From NCBI RefSeq assembly GCF_003989665.1, contig NZ_RZIJ01000037.1, positions 1 through 42,246 of the forward strand: a stretch of DNA of 42,246 nucleotides. Reading direction: 5' to 3'. The notes under the pieces are model-generated. The model saw only the letters and a list, made by a program, of their open reading frames with translations. It ran no database searches and was not told the DNA's origin. Of the stretch, positions 14,762 through 22,463 are shown piece by piece; positions within the stretch are counted from its first letter, which is position 1; each line of letters starts with the position of its first letter. The DNA is from Azospirillum doebereinerae (GTDB taxonomy: Bacteria > Pseudomonadota > Alphaproteobacteria > Azospirillales > Azospirillaceae). Made by a program: the position numbers and the translations under genes.

Positions 14762-15214
14762 GAGAATTCACTCCCGTTTTGCATTTTGCGTGGTGGCTCC
14801 CGTTCCGGATCGCCGACGCGGCGCCGGGGTGGCGTCGCGGTGTGGGGAACGGACGGTTGCAGGAAGGCTTGTGCCAGGAAGACTTGGACGCTCACCGCTC
14901 TTTCGCAGCGCTATTATTGCCGTTCGGCTTTCTTCTTCACACGGACGACCCTAGGCCACGGGCGGCTCTTCTCAGCCGACACGCCACATGGTGAAGCGGT
15001 GCCACGTCTTCGGACGAAGGTGCACCCGATCGCCGTGCCGGGTCTGTGAGTTGACGGAACGCCAGTCACAAACCGATCCGGCGGCGGGTGGTTGGTTCCG
15101 TAATTATACTAGTATATAAGAAGAGGCAACAAGCTCGAAGCTCCAGAAGGTAAGCCTACGGCGAAAATGTCGCAGAGCCGCTTCCGGGCCTCGCGGCCGG
15201 ACGGCGACGGACCG
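14762..15214. other. Upstream region of dctP with long leader
   Basis: This 453-bp stretch between dctP and the TPR-methyltransferase gene holds bipartite element copy 4 (15106-15174) and, downstream of it on the minus strand, about 330 bp of probable untranslated leader. I see no gene on either strand and no known riboswitch. The long leader matches the arrangement at kdgT. Confidence 0.5.
15106..15174 (-). promoter_or_regulatory. Bipartite regulatory element, copy 4 (upstream of dctP)
   Basis: Perfect ATACTAGTAT (15106-15115), 51 bp, then ATGTCGCA (15167-15174). On the minus strand TTGTTG and the near-consensus TATAAT are 18 bp apart, the best -35/-10 pair of the four copies. The palindrome overlaps the spacer and the start of the -10, a repressor-like position, while TGCGACAT lies far enough upstream for an activator. 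It is placed to drive dctPQM. Confidence 0.7.
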
Positions 15215-16576
15215 CTATCGCGGGGCCGGCGCGTCGGAGGGCCGGCCGTCGCCGACCGACAGGATGCGGACAGCCACCTGCTTGGTGTAGGGGCTGGCGG
15301 CGAAATACTCGTAGGCCACGCCGTGCTCGGCCGCAAATTCCTGGAAGGCGCGGTACTCGTCCTCGCGCCAGCTGCGGTTGCCGATGTACTCGTCGAAGAC
15401 CAGCACGCTGCCCGGTACGATCCGGTCCGCCAGCGCGGTCAGCACCGTGCGGGCCGAGGCGTAGATGTCGCTGTCGACGTTGACGAAGCGCAGCGGCCCG
15501 CCATGCGCGGCGAGGAAGGGGGGCAGGCTGTCCTCGAACCAGCCGACGTGCAGGCGGGCGTTGGCGCGGACCGGCGGCAGCGCGCGCCCGGTGGTCAGCA
15601 CCCCGCGCGGGGCGTTCACCCAGCCTTCCGGCAACCCCTCGAACGAATCGAAGCCGTGAACCTCCTGCCCGGCGGCCTCGGCCAGATGGTCGAGCGAGGT
15701 GCCGCGCCGGACCCCGAACTCCAGCACGAGACCTGGAACGGTGGCCGCCGCCAGCGCGTGGCGCAGCAGCCGGCCGCTGCTGCCGAACAGGCGCAGGTCC
15801 GGGGCGAGGTGCGGCAGCAGAGCGGTCGCCCCGTCCACCAGCGGGCGGTGCTTGGGGGCGGGGTCGATGTGGGCGCGCTCGACGGCGCGCGCCTCCTCAT
15901 GGCGGCCGAGCAGCAGCAGGGTGGCGCAGAGATAGGCCCAGTATTTGCCGTTCGCCCCGCCGCAGCGGGTGGCGCGGCGCAGCCGGCGGATCGCCTCGTC
16001 GGGGCCGTGGCCGTGCATCGCCTGGGCGTGGCTGCCGAACCAGCCGGCGGCGTGCTCCGGATCGTCGGCCAGCAGCGCCTTGAAGCGCGCCAGGGCCTCG
16101 GCGTCCCGCCCCAGGCAGGCCTCGCTCGTCGCCGCCTCGAACAGCAGGTCGATGCCGGTCTCGCCCGCGGCCAGCGCCGCGCCGGTCACGGCCAGCGCGT
16201 CGTGGTAGCGGGCGTCGCGCCGGTAGGCCCCGGCCAGCGTGGCGCGGATGCCGGGATGGCCGGGGGCGAGCCGGGCGGCCCGCTCGAACCATTCCACGGC
16301 GGGGAAGGGGGCGTTGGCCGCCTGATGGGCCTGCCCCAGATGGATCAGCGAGTCCGCGTCGCCCGGCCGGTCGGCCAGGACCCGGCGGAAGTGTTCCAGC
16401 GCCGTGGCCGGGTCGCGGTGGCCGAGATGGGCGAGGCCGAGCAGCCGGTCGCGCTCCGGCCCGGGGGGCGCCTCGGCCTTCAGGCGGCGCAGGGCGATCC
16501 GGTAGCGGCGCGCGTCGATCAGGGCGCGGGCTTCGTTGAAAATGGCGGCGGCGGAAACGGAGTCGGTCAGTGTCAA
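15215..16576 (-). CDS. TPR protein with TylF/MycF-like methyltransferase domain
   Basis: A 453-residue fusion. The first about 260 residues are TPR-like helical pairs (ALEHFRRVLADRPGDADSLIHLGQAH and AVEWFERAARLAPGHPGIRATLAGAYRR are typical). The C-terminal domain is a class I SAM methyltransferase close to the TylF/macrocin O-methyltransferase group: LEFGVRRGTSLDHLAE (about 288-303, motif I), VHGFDSFEGLPEGW, RFVNVDSDIYASARTVL and PGSVLVFDEYIG. Such domains methylate sugars or small hydroxylated molecules and often sit in glycan clusters; TPRs suggest protein or glycan recognition. It ends five bases after pmtA begins its own downstream end, so the two are probably co-transcribed. The substrate is unknown. 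Confidence 0.75.
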   Translation of the reverse strand: MTLTDSVSAAAIFNEARALIDARRYRIALRRLKAEAPPGPERDRLLGLAHLGHRDPATALEHFRRVLADRPGDADSLIHLGQAHQAANAPFPAVEWFERAARLAPGHPGIRATLAGAYRRDARYHDALAVTGAALAAGETGIDLLFEAATSEACLGRDAEALARFKALLADDPEHAAGWFGSHAQAMHGHGPDEAIRRLRRATRCGGANGKYWAYLCATLLLLGRHEEARAVERAHIDPAPKHRPLVDGATALLPHLAPDLRLFGSSGRLLRHALAAATVPGLVLEFGVRRGTSLDHLAEAAGQEVHGFDSFEGLPEGWVNAPRGVLTTGRALPPVRANARLHVGWFEDSLPPFLAAHGGPLRFVNVDSDIYASARTVLTALADRIVPGSVLVFDEYIGNRSWREDEYRAFQEFAAEHGVAYEYFAASPYTKQVAVRILSVGDGRPSDAPAPR

Positions 16577-16580
16577 GGGA

Positions 16581-17156
16581 TCACGGCAGGCGGTGGAACG
16601 TCCAGACGGAGGCCGGGGGCAGGTTCCGGGCGATCCAGCTGTGGCGGCGCGGTTTCAGGCGCAGCCGGCGGATCAGTTCCGGATTGACCGGGGCGAAGGG
16701 GCCGTAGGTGAATTGCACGAAAACCCCGTCCGGCGCCAGCACGGAAAAGGCGCCGCGCACGACCCGCGCCTGGACCGACAGCGGCATGGTGATCAGCGGC
16801 AGGCCCGACACCACCGCCTCGCAGCCGTCCCAACCGTGATCGTGGACGATGCGCTGGATGCGCGTCGCGTCGCCCCGCACCAGGGTGGCGCCCGGATGCA
16901 GCAGGCGGAGATGATCGGCGAAGGCCGGGTCCAGCTCGATCATCAGCAGATCCTCAGGGGAGGTGCCCTGGGCGCGCAGCGCCGCCGTCACCGGGCCGGT
17001 GCCGGGGCCAAGCTCCACCACCCGCCGGCCGGGACCGCAGCCGGCGGCCCGCGCCATCGCCCGGCACAGCTCCGGCCCGCTCGGGGTCACCGAGGCAACC
17101 TTCAAGGGTGAACGAATCCAACGTTCCACGAAGAGCTTGCGTTCCGCGAGCGACAT
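16581..17156 (-). CDS. pmtA: PmtA-like phospholipid N-methyltransferase
   Basis: SAM-dependent methyltransferase of 191 residues, the size of rhizobial PmtA, which methylates phosphatidylethanolamine towards phosphatidylcholine at the inner membrane. Seen: FVERWIRSPLKVASVTPSGPEL (near 9-30), motif I VVELGPGTGPVTAAL, the acidic LLMIELDPAFADHL, the family-typical VVSGLPLITMP, and VQFTYGPFAPV and NLPPASVWTF near the end. I chose the ATG at 17156 because GGAGG precedes it; the open frame extends 25 codons further but lacks a ribosome site. It is four bases upstream of the TPR-methyltransferase gene. A generic methyltransferase of the same fold is the main alternative. Confidence 0.82.
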   Translation of the reverse strand: MSLAERKLFVERWIRSPLKVASVTPSGPELCRAMARAAGCGPGRRVVELGPGTGPVTAALRAQGTSPEDLLMIELDPAFADHLRLLHPGATLVRGDATRIQRIVHDHGWDGCEAVVSGLPLITMPLSVQARVVRGAFSVLAPDGVFVQFTYGPFAPVNPELIRRLRLKPRRHSWIARNLPPASVWTFHRLP

Positions 17157-17215
17157 CAACCCACCTCCGACCAGGGCCACCGGCCTGTATAACCCCTTTC
17201 TACTGGCATGCGTTT

Positions 17216-17233
17216 CATTGCGCCAGCGCAATG
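17216..17233. promoter_or_regulatory. 18-bp palindrome in the divergent pmtA-chemoreceptor gap
   Basis: CATTGCGCCAGCGCAATG has two perfect 8-bp arms around a 2-bp centre. It lies about 60 bp before the pmtA start and about 165 bp before the chemoreceptor start, in an AT-richer divergent promoter region. The plus strand also has a consensus -35 TTGACA at 17296-17301. The palindrome is a candidate operator; no regulator is assigned. Confidence 0.45.
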
Positions 17234-17398
17234 GATTTTGAACGATCGTTTAACAACCCGCGACAGCATCGCGATGAAATTTTTCGTTAATGGTTTTGAC
17301 ATAGGATGATTTGAATTATTGCCAATTTGGCCATCGAACGAAACGCAATTACACGGCCGGGCAAACCGGCTGCTTGGTCTCTCCGGGAGGGTGCAACC

Positions 17399-19549
17399 TT
17401 GAATAGCCTGCTTCTGCGGCATAAGATTCCGGGCGCGCTGGTCGCCTCGGCGGTGCTGTCGGCGGTCCTGCTCGGGACCTTCGCCTATTCGGCGGCGACC
17501 GACCGCCTGCGCGACGCCGCGCAGGACAAGCTGGTCGCGCTGGCCAACGCGCGCGGCGCCAGCGTCCAGTCCTACATCGAGGGGCTGGAGGGCGACGTGG
17601 TGCTGACCGCCGGGACGCGGTCCATGCGCGACGCCGTGGTGGCGCTGAACAACGGCTGGCGGATCGAGGCCGACCGTGGCGAGCCCGCCACCCTGCTGCG
17701 CAAGCGCTACGTCGACGACAACCCGCACCCGGCCGCCGAGCGCTACAAGCTGGAGAAGCCCGAAGGCAGCAGCATGTACGACATGGCGCATCTGCGCCTG
17801 CATTCCTGGATGATGGACCTGATGCTGCGGCGGGGCCTCGCCGACGTGCTGGTGCTGACGCCGGACGGGACGGTCCTCTACAGCACCGCCAAGGGCAAGG
17901 ATTTCGGCGTTTCCGTCGGGCCGGGGCCGCTGGCCGGGATGCTGGAGGAGATCAAGCGCGACCCCAAGCCGGGCACCGCCCGCGTGGTCGATTTCACCGC
18001 CTACGCGCCGGCGGGCGGCGCGCCCTCCGCCTTCCTCGCCAGCCCGGTGGTGCTGCAGCAGCCCGACGGCGGGACGCAGACCCTGGCGGTCCTGGCCTTC
18101 CGCCTCCAGCCCGAGGGGCTGGACCGCATCATGCGCACCACCGACGGCATGGGCGACACCGGCGACACCTTCCTGATGGGCGGCGACGGCACGCTGCGCA
18201 GCACGCCGCGTTTCGCGACCGGCCAGGCCGTGCTGAAGCCCTACGAGGGCGGCGCCCGCACGGCGATCGAGACCGACGGCGACCGCATGGGCGTGGTGGA
18301 ATCGGGCAACGTGCGCGGCAGCGGCCCGGCGGTGATCGCCTACCGGCCGCTGAACCATCCCACGCTGCGCTGGATGGTGCTGGCCGAGGCGGCGGTCGAC
18401 GAGATCCTGGCGCCGGTGCATTCCATGCGCAACCAGATGGTCGCGGCGGGTGCCGGGTTGCTGCTGGTCGTCTGCCTGATCGGGGTGTCCTTCGCCCGCG
18501 GCATCACCCGCCCGTTGTCGGCGATGAGCGACGCCATGCAGCGTCTGGCCGACGGCGAGCGCGCGCTGGAGGTTCCCGCCCGCGAGCGCACCGACGAGGT
18601 CGGCCGGATGGCCGGCGCCATGCAGGTGTTCAAGGAGGCGCTGATCCGCGCCGACGCCCTGCACGCCGAGCAGGAGCGTGTCCGCGCCCTGCGCGAGGAG
18701 CGCACCAAGCAGCTCGAACGGGTGACCCAGAGCTTCGACGCGCGGGTCGGCGGCATCGTGCGCGCGGTGAGCGCGGCGGCCGGCGGGCTGGAGACGACCG
18801 CCAAGTCGATGAGCGACGGCGCCGACAACACCCTGCACGAGGCGACCAGCGTCGCGGCGGCGGCCGAGCAGACCGCGTCGAACGTCGGCACGGTGGCGAC
18901 GGCGGCCAACCAGCTGCGCGCCTCCATCGGCGACATCGGCCGCCACATCGAGGAATCGGGCCGCATCACCCAGGCCGCCGTGGGCGCCGCCGCCCAGGCC
19001 GGCCAGACCATGCAGGTGGTGGTGGAGACCGCCAACCGCATCGGCGCGGTGGTCCAACTCATCCACGACATCGCGTCGCAGACCAACCTGCTGGCGCTGA
19101 ACGCCACCATCGAGGCCGCCCGCGCCGGGGAAGCCGGCAAGGGCTTCGCCGTCGTCGCCAGCGAGGTCAAGAGCCTCGCCAACCAGACCGCCAAGGCGAC
19201 CGAGGAGATCTCCGGGCAGATCGCCACCATGCAGTCGGTGACCGACGGGGCGGCGACGGCCATCGGCCAGATCGTCACGGTGATCGAGGACATGGGCCGG
19301 ATTTCCGGCGTCGTCGCCAGCGCCATCGACGAGCAGGGGACGGCGACGATGGAGATCGCCACCAACGCCCAGCAGGCGGCCAAGGCCACCCAGTCGGTGA
19401 CCTCGATCATCGACGGCGTCGCGCGCGCGGCCGACACCACCAAGACCACGGCGAACGAGGTGTTGGCCTCCTCGCAGGGGCTGACCCGCCAAGCCGGGCA
19501 TCTGCGAACGGAAATCGAACAGTTCCTGGCCGATATCAAGGCGGCGTGA
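17399..19549 (+). CDS. Methyl-accepting chemotaxis protein
   Basis: Membrane chemoreceptor of about 716 residues. From the TTG start at 17399 (preceded by GGGAGG): first membrane helix IPGALVASAVLSAVLLGTFAY at about 10-30, a long periplasmic sensor of double-Cache-like character (about 31-345), second helix VAAGAGLLLVVCLIGVSFA near 352-370, then a HAMP domain (ITRPLSAMSDAMQRLADGE...RTDEVGRMAGAM) and the signalling hairpin with AGEAGKGFAVVASEVKSLANQTAKATEEI. The periplasmic part carries YDMAHLRLHSWM and a VLVLTPDGTVLYSTAKG strand typical of Cache sensors. There is no C-terminal CheR/CheB pentapeptide. No che genes are adjacent, so it is an orphan receptor; the ligand is unknown. The frame is open upstream but without a ribosome site. 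Confidence 0.93.
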   Translation: MNSLLLRHKIPGALVASAVLSAVLLGTFAYSAATDRLRDAAQDKLVALANARGASVQSYIEGLEGDVVLTAGTRSMRDAVVALNNGWRIEADRGEPATLLRKRYVDDNPHPAAERYKLEKPEGSSMYDMAHLRLHSWMMDLMLRRGLADVLVLTPDGTVLYSTAKGKDFGVSVGPGPLAGMLEEIKRDPKPGTARVVDFTAYAPAGGAPSAFLASPVVLQQPDGGTQTLAVLAFRLQPEGLDRIMRTTDGMGDTGDTFLMGGDGTLRSTPRFATGQAVLKPYEGGARTAIETDGDRMGVVESGNVRGSGPAVIAYRPLNHPTLRWMVLAEAAVDEILAPVHSMRNQMVAAGAGLLLVVCLIGVSFARGITRPLSAMSDAMQRLADGERALEVPARERTDEVGRMAGAMQVFKEALIRADALHAEQERVRALREERTKQLERVTQSFDARVGGIVRAVSAAAGGLETTAKSMSDGADNTLHEATSVAAAAEQTASNVGTVATAANQLRASIGDIGRHIEESGRITQAAVGAAAQAGQTMQVVVETANRIGAVVQLIHDIASQTNLLALNATIEAARAGEAGKGFAVVASEVKSLANQTAKATEEISGQIATMQSVTDGAATAIGQIVTVIEDMGRISGVVASAIDEQGTATMEIATNAQQAAKATQSVTSIIDGVARAADTTKTTANEVLASSQGLTRQAGHLRTEIEQFLADIKAA

Positions 19550-19593
19550 GACCATAATCCTTTTCTGTTCTGTACTTCCGCATTATTGTCTAA

Positions 19594-19621
19594 GGGGGCC
19601 GCGCCATCAGGACGCGGCCCC
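19594..19621 (+). terminator. Hairpin after the chemoreceptor gene
   Basis: GGGGGCCGCG (19594-19603) pairs with CGCGGCCCCC (19612-19621) around an eight-base loop, 45 bp after the receptor stop codon. The stem is strong but is followed by AAAGG, not a T-run, so it is either an atypical terminator or an mRNA-stabilising structure. The parB-like gene starts 34 bp later. Confidence 0.5.
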
Positions 19622-19655
19622 CAAAGGACGATGACGGGGAAGGGCACACAGCATC

Positions 19656-20492
19656 ATGCCGACGCGCGGGCCTGTGAATTCGGACAAAGACGGATCGGAC
19701 CTGTTCGACGACCGGGGCAAGCCGCCCCGGCTTCTTGAGCTGGACGTCGCGCTGGTTCTGGAGAACCCGCACCAGCCGCGCCGCCATTTCGACCCGGACG
19801 AGATGCAAAGCCTCGCCGACTCCATCGCCGATTACGGCATGAAGCAGCCGATCCTGGTGCAGGAGATCGTCGGCGGCTACCGGCTGGTCGCCGGGGAGCG
19901 CCGGCTGCGGGCGCACCGCATGCTGGGGCTGGCGACCATCCACGCGCTGGCGACCTCCGGCAACCCGGACGAGCTGGCGCTGGTCGAGAACGTCCAGCGG
20001 GTCGACCTCGACGCGCTGGAACTGGCCGAGGCGCTGGAACGGCTGATCGAGCGCTACAGCTACACCCAGGAGCAGCTCGGCCGCATCATCGGCAAGAGCC
20101 AGAGCAACGTCAGCCACACCCTGCGCCTCAACACCCTGCCGCCGGAGATCAAGAGCGAATACGTGGCGGCCCACCGCGACGTGTCGCGCTCCACCCTGAT
20201 CGAGATCGCCTGGATCAAGGATCTGGCCGAGCAGATGGCGCTCTGGGAGCAGGTGAAGAGCGGCGACGGCACCGTGCAGGCCGCCCGCACCCGCAAGGAC
20301 CACGCCAAGGAACCCAGCCTGCGCACCATGTCGGCGGTGTCGCGCTTCCTCGACGCGCTGCGGCGGGCGACGCGGCGGCTGGGCGACCCGCGCGAGCACC
20401 GCGCCTATCTGGACGATTCCCAGCGCCGCGAACTCCTCATCCTGCGTCGCCGGATCGACCTGCTGCTGGGCGAGGAGACGGAGCTGGACTGA
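19656..20492 (+). CDS. Orphan ParB/RepB/Spo0J-family protein
   Basis: A 278-residue protein with the ParB N-terminal CTPase/DNA-binding fold. Seen: LELDVALVLENPHQPRRHFDPDEMQSLADSI (about 27-57), the box II-like LVAGERRLRAHRMLG (about 76-90), and a HTH with YTQEQLGRIIGKSQSNVSHTLRLNTLP (about 134-160). There is no parA next to it and no replication gene in the window, so a partition role is uncertain; orphan ParB-like proteins often act as transcription factors or CTP switches. The C-terminal part (RFLDALRRATRRLG...RRRIDLLLGEE) is basic and helical. The start at 19656 is reasonable but its ribosome site is not strong. Confidence 0.82.
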   Translation: MPTRGPVNSDKDGSDLFDDRGKPPRLLELDVALVLENPHQPRRHFDPDEMQSLADSIADYGMKQPILVQEIVGGYRLVAGERRLRAHRMLGLATIHALATSGNPDELALVENVQRVDLDALELAEALERLIERYSYTQEQLGRIIGKSQSNVSHTLRLNTLPPEIKSEYVAAHRDVSRSTLIEIAWIKDLAEQMALWEQVKSGDGTVQAARTRKDHAKEPSLRTMSAVSRFLDALRRATRRLGDPREHRAYLDDSQRRELLILRRRIDLLLGEETELD

Positions 20493-21106
20493 CTCCGGAG
20501 CGGTCGTTCGGGCCGGACACGGCGGAGCCGGCCGTCCCTGACAGGCATGGGGTGTGGCTTTTGGTTCGGGGGGCGCCGGTCGCCCGCCGGCGAGCGGGCC
20601 TTGTTGGGCGCTGCCCGGCGCGCGGCCGGCTGAGTCGCGCCCCGCCGCCCCGGCGGAGGCCCGTGGCGCCGGGGGACGGCGTGTTCGATGACTGGATTTT
20701 CCGGCGCCTTCCGGCGGTCGCCATGGGGGGGGCCGGTGTCGGCCGGGGGAGAAAACGGCCCGGCAAGCCGGCATGGTCCGGCAGACGTGGCGCGACCGCG
20801 TCATGCGTGACGACGCCGAAGGCAAAGCCCGGCGCTGAAGCTTTCCTGCCAAGACGAACCGCATCCGTTCCCCCTTTCCGCCGGGGCGGAGAGGCTGTTC
20901 CCAAGGGCGCGAGTCCACGGGGTGGGATGAAGCAGGACGAGACGATCAACAATTCACATCCTAAGGGATTACTGATCACAAAGTTTTTCCCTCATAGGTC
21001 TATGAAACTTCCGATAGGCGCGTTATAAGGGATTGTCTCTCGGCGAGAGAGGCGCGTCGCGTCACAGAGAATGGCGCGGATCAATCAGAAACTCCGGAGA
21101 ACGACC
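20493..21106. other. Long intergenic region between parB-like gene and exported-protein gene
   Basis: No gene is supported in this 614-bp stretch. The first about 430 bp are very GC-rich and contain open frames without ribosome sites. The last about 170 bp are AT-richer and look like the promoter region of the exported-protein gene: the palindrome at 20992-21005, a TATAAG at 21024-21029 as possible -10, and a small stem CTCTC-GGC-GAGAG in the predicted leader. Confidence 0.5.
20992..21005. promoter_or_regulatory. TCATAG-GT-CTATGA palindrome upstream of the exported-protein gene
   Basis: Two perfect 6-bp arms with a 2-bp centre lie about 100 bp before the exported-protein start and about 20 bp before a possible -10 TATAAG. 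It would cover the -35 position, so it is a candidate operator. No known regulator is assigned. Confidence 0.4.
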
Positions 21107-21526
21107 ATGTCTTTCAAGCTTGCTGGCTCGCTGGCTGTCGCCGCTTCCCTGCTGTTCGCCGCGCCCGCCCTGGCCGGTTCGACCAATGTGACCGTGACGA
21201 ATCTGTCCGGTTCGATCGCCACCGTGTCCGGCGGTGCCGGCATCGGTCTTCCGACGTCCATCAACAATGGTAACTCGGGCTACGGCACGTCGAATTTCAG
21301 TTCTGGCCAGCCGGACAGCGGCGTTCTGACTGTGTCGTCTGGGTCCAAGATGTGCAGCTTCTCTTGGTCGCGGCCCGGTCAGCAGGTGAAGAATGGCCCC
21401 CTCTGCGGAACCTTGACTTCGTTCTCGACGAAGCTTGGTAGTGGGAATTGGCAATGCCCGTCCGTTGTCGTATCCCAACAGGCATCCCCCACGTGCACGG
21501 GGGGAGTTCAGTTTACTATTCAGTAA
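21107..21526 (+). CDS. Small exported protein of unknown function
   Basis: A 139-residue protein with a clear Sec signal peptide: MSFKLAGSLAVAASLLFAAPALAG, cleavage expected after ALA near residue 23. The mature part is rich in Ser, Gly, Thr and Asn (TNVTVTNLSGSIATVSGG, SGYGTSNFSSGQPDSG) and has four cysteines (in KMCSF, PLCGT, WQCPS and PTCTGG) that could form two disulfides. The composition suggests a secreted beta-rich protein. I do not recognise the family. The ATG at 21107 follows GGAGA; an upstream ATG at 21071 lacks a good site and would spoil the signal peptide. It precedes the tandem paralogues by 61 bp and may share their transcript. Confidence 0.8.
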   Translation: MSFKLAGSLAVAASLLFAAPALAGSTNVTVTNLSGSIATVSGGAGIGLPTSINNGNSGYGTSNFSSGQPDSGVLTVSSGSKMCSFSWSRPGQQVKNGPLCGTLTSFSTKLGSGNWQCPSVVVSQQASPTCTGGVQFTIQ

Positions 21527-21587
21527 TACGGCGGTGGCGGGTGCTAGCCATGGCACCCGCCTAATCGTTTCTGATGGAGGGGCGAGA

Positions 21588-22307
21588 ATGACCGGAGGTA
21601 TAACCCAATACAATGGTCCTGGCGTCACGCTTGCGGGCGGGAGCGCCTTAAAAAAATTCATGGAAAATACCGCCGCTGCGGCTAAGAAGAAAATCGAAGA
21701 AACAGGAAATGTCGAGGGGTTTAAGGCGGGGTTCGTTTCTGCCGATGGTGAGATATCCGTAAAGATCACTTCCGAGTCCGGAGTTGATGAGAAGGGGCGC
21801 TCCGGTTACGCCCTTGTTTATACAGTCGATACGTCAGATAAAGGCGCTCAGGTCGCTCATGGCGTCGGCGGTACTGGAATTATGGCAGAAGCCAAAGATG
21901 TTGATGATTTCATTTCAAGTATGGGAAAAATGAATGATGATTTGGGTACTAAATCTGGCAACATGACCGATGAAGAGTATCTCAATTATGTGAAGGAAAA
22001 TTTTCCGCCGGACCAATATGAAAAAACGGTCAAGGGCATGGAGGAGTCGAAGAGGGCTTACGAGGCGCAGCAGAGAGAATTGAGCGGCGACAGTGATAAG
22101 GCCTCATCCCCGGCCTCAACTGCCACCTCGCGCCTTGACCGCATGAAAGCGCAAAGCGAGGAAGGCGCGCGGCTTGCGGAGCGGCTGTTGAAGCAGGCCG
22201 CATCGGGCCATTCGTCCCGTTCCGACGACGCCGCGACCTGGATCGCCCAGTCCGCCACGGAAAAGCCGGACCAAGCCCCTTACAAGCCCATCGATCTGAA
22301 AGCTTGA
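21588..22307 (+). CDS. Tandem paralogue A, unknown function
   Basis: A 239-residue soluble protein with no signal peptide. The N-terminal part (GPGVTLAGGSALKKFMENTAAAAKKKIEETG, GFKAGFVSADGEISVKIT) and the C-terminal Ala/Ser/Arg-rich tail (STATSRLDRMKAQSEEGARLAERLLKQ... ending YKPIDLKA) are shared with the next gene; the middle differs (SGYALVYTVDTSDKGAQVAHGVGG). EEYLNYVKENFPPDQYEKTVKGMEESK looks helical. The start at 21588 follows GGAGGGG. The codon use in about 21600-22080 is clearly less GC-rich than its surroundings (runs such as AAAAAATTC and GATGATTTGGG), which suggests acquired DNA. No family was recognised. Confidence 0.75.
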   Translation: MTGGITQYNGPGVTLAGGSALKKFMENTAAAAKKKIEETGNVEGFKAGFVSADGEISVKITSESGVDEKGRSGYALVYTVDTSDKGAQVAHGVGGTGIMAEAKDVDDFISSMGKMNDDLGTKSGNMTDEEYLNYVKENFPPDQYEKTVKGMEESKRAYEAQQRELSGDSDKASSPASTATSRLDRMKAQSEEGARLAERLLKQAASGHSSRSDDAATWIAQSATEKPDQAPYKPIDLKA

Positions 22308-22463
22308 TGCTGAAACGGAAACGTCCGCAACAAAATATTGCCCGCGGCCTCGTTCGCGGCGGCCGGTTGCGTTGGGGCAGCCTGTTGTGCAGGGCAGACG
22401 TGGACCTCGGTGTTCGACGCTCGAAGTGCAAGACCCCGTCGCCAATCTGATGGAGGATCGCGA

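Noticed and set aside
17156..19555. Minus-strand frame of about 800 codons opposite the chemoreceptor
   Set aside because: It is a GC-driven shadow; the plus strand shows all chemoreceptor domains in order.
19656..20492. Plasmid partition locus
   Set aside because: A ParB-like gene alone, with no parA, replication gene or repeated parS-like sites in view, does not support it.
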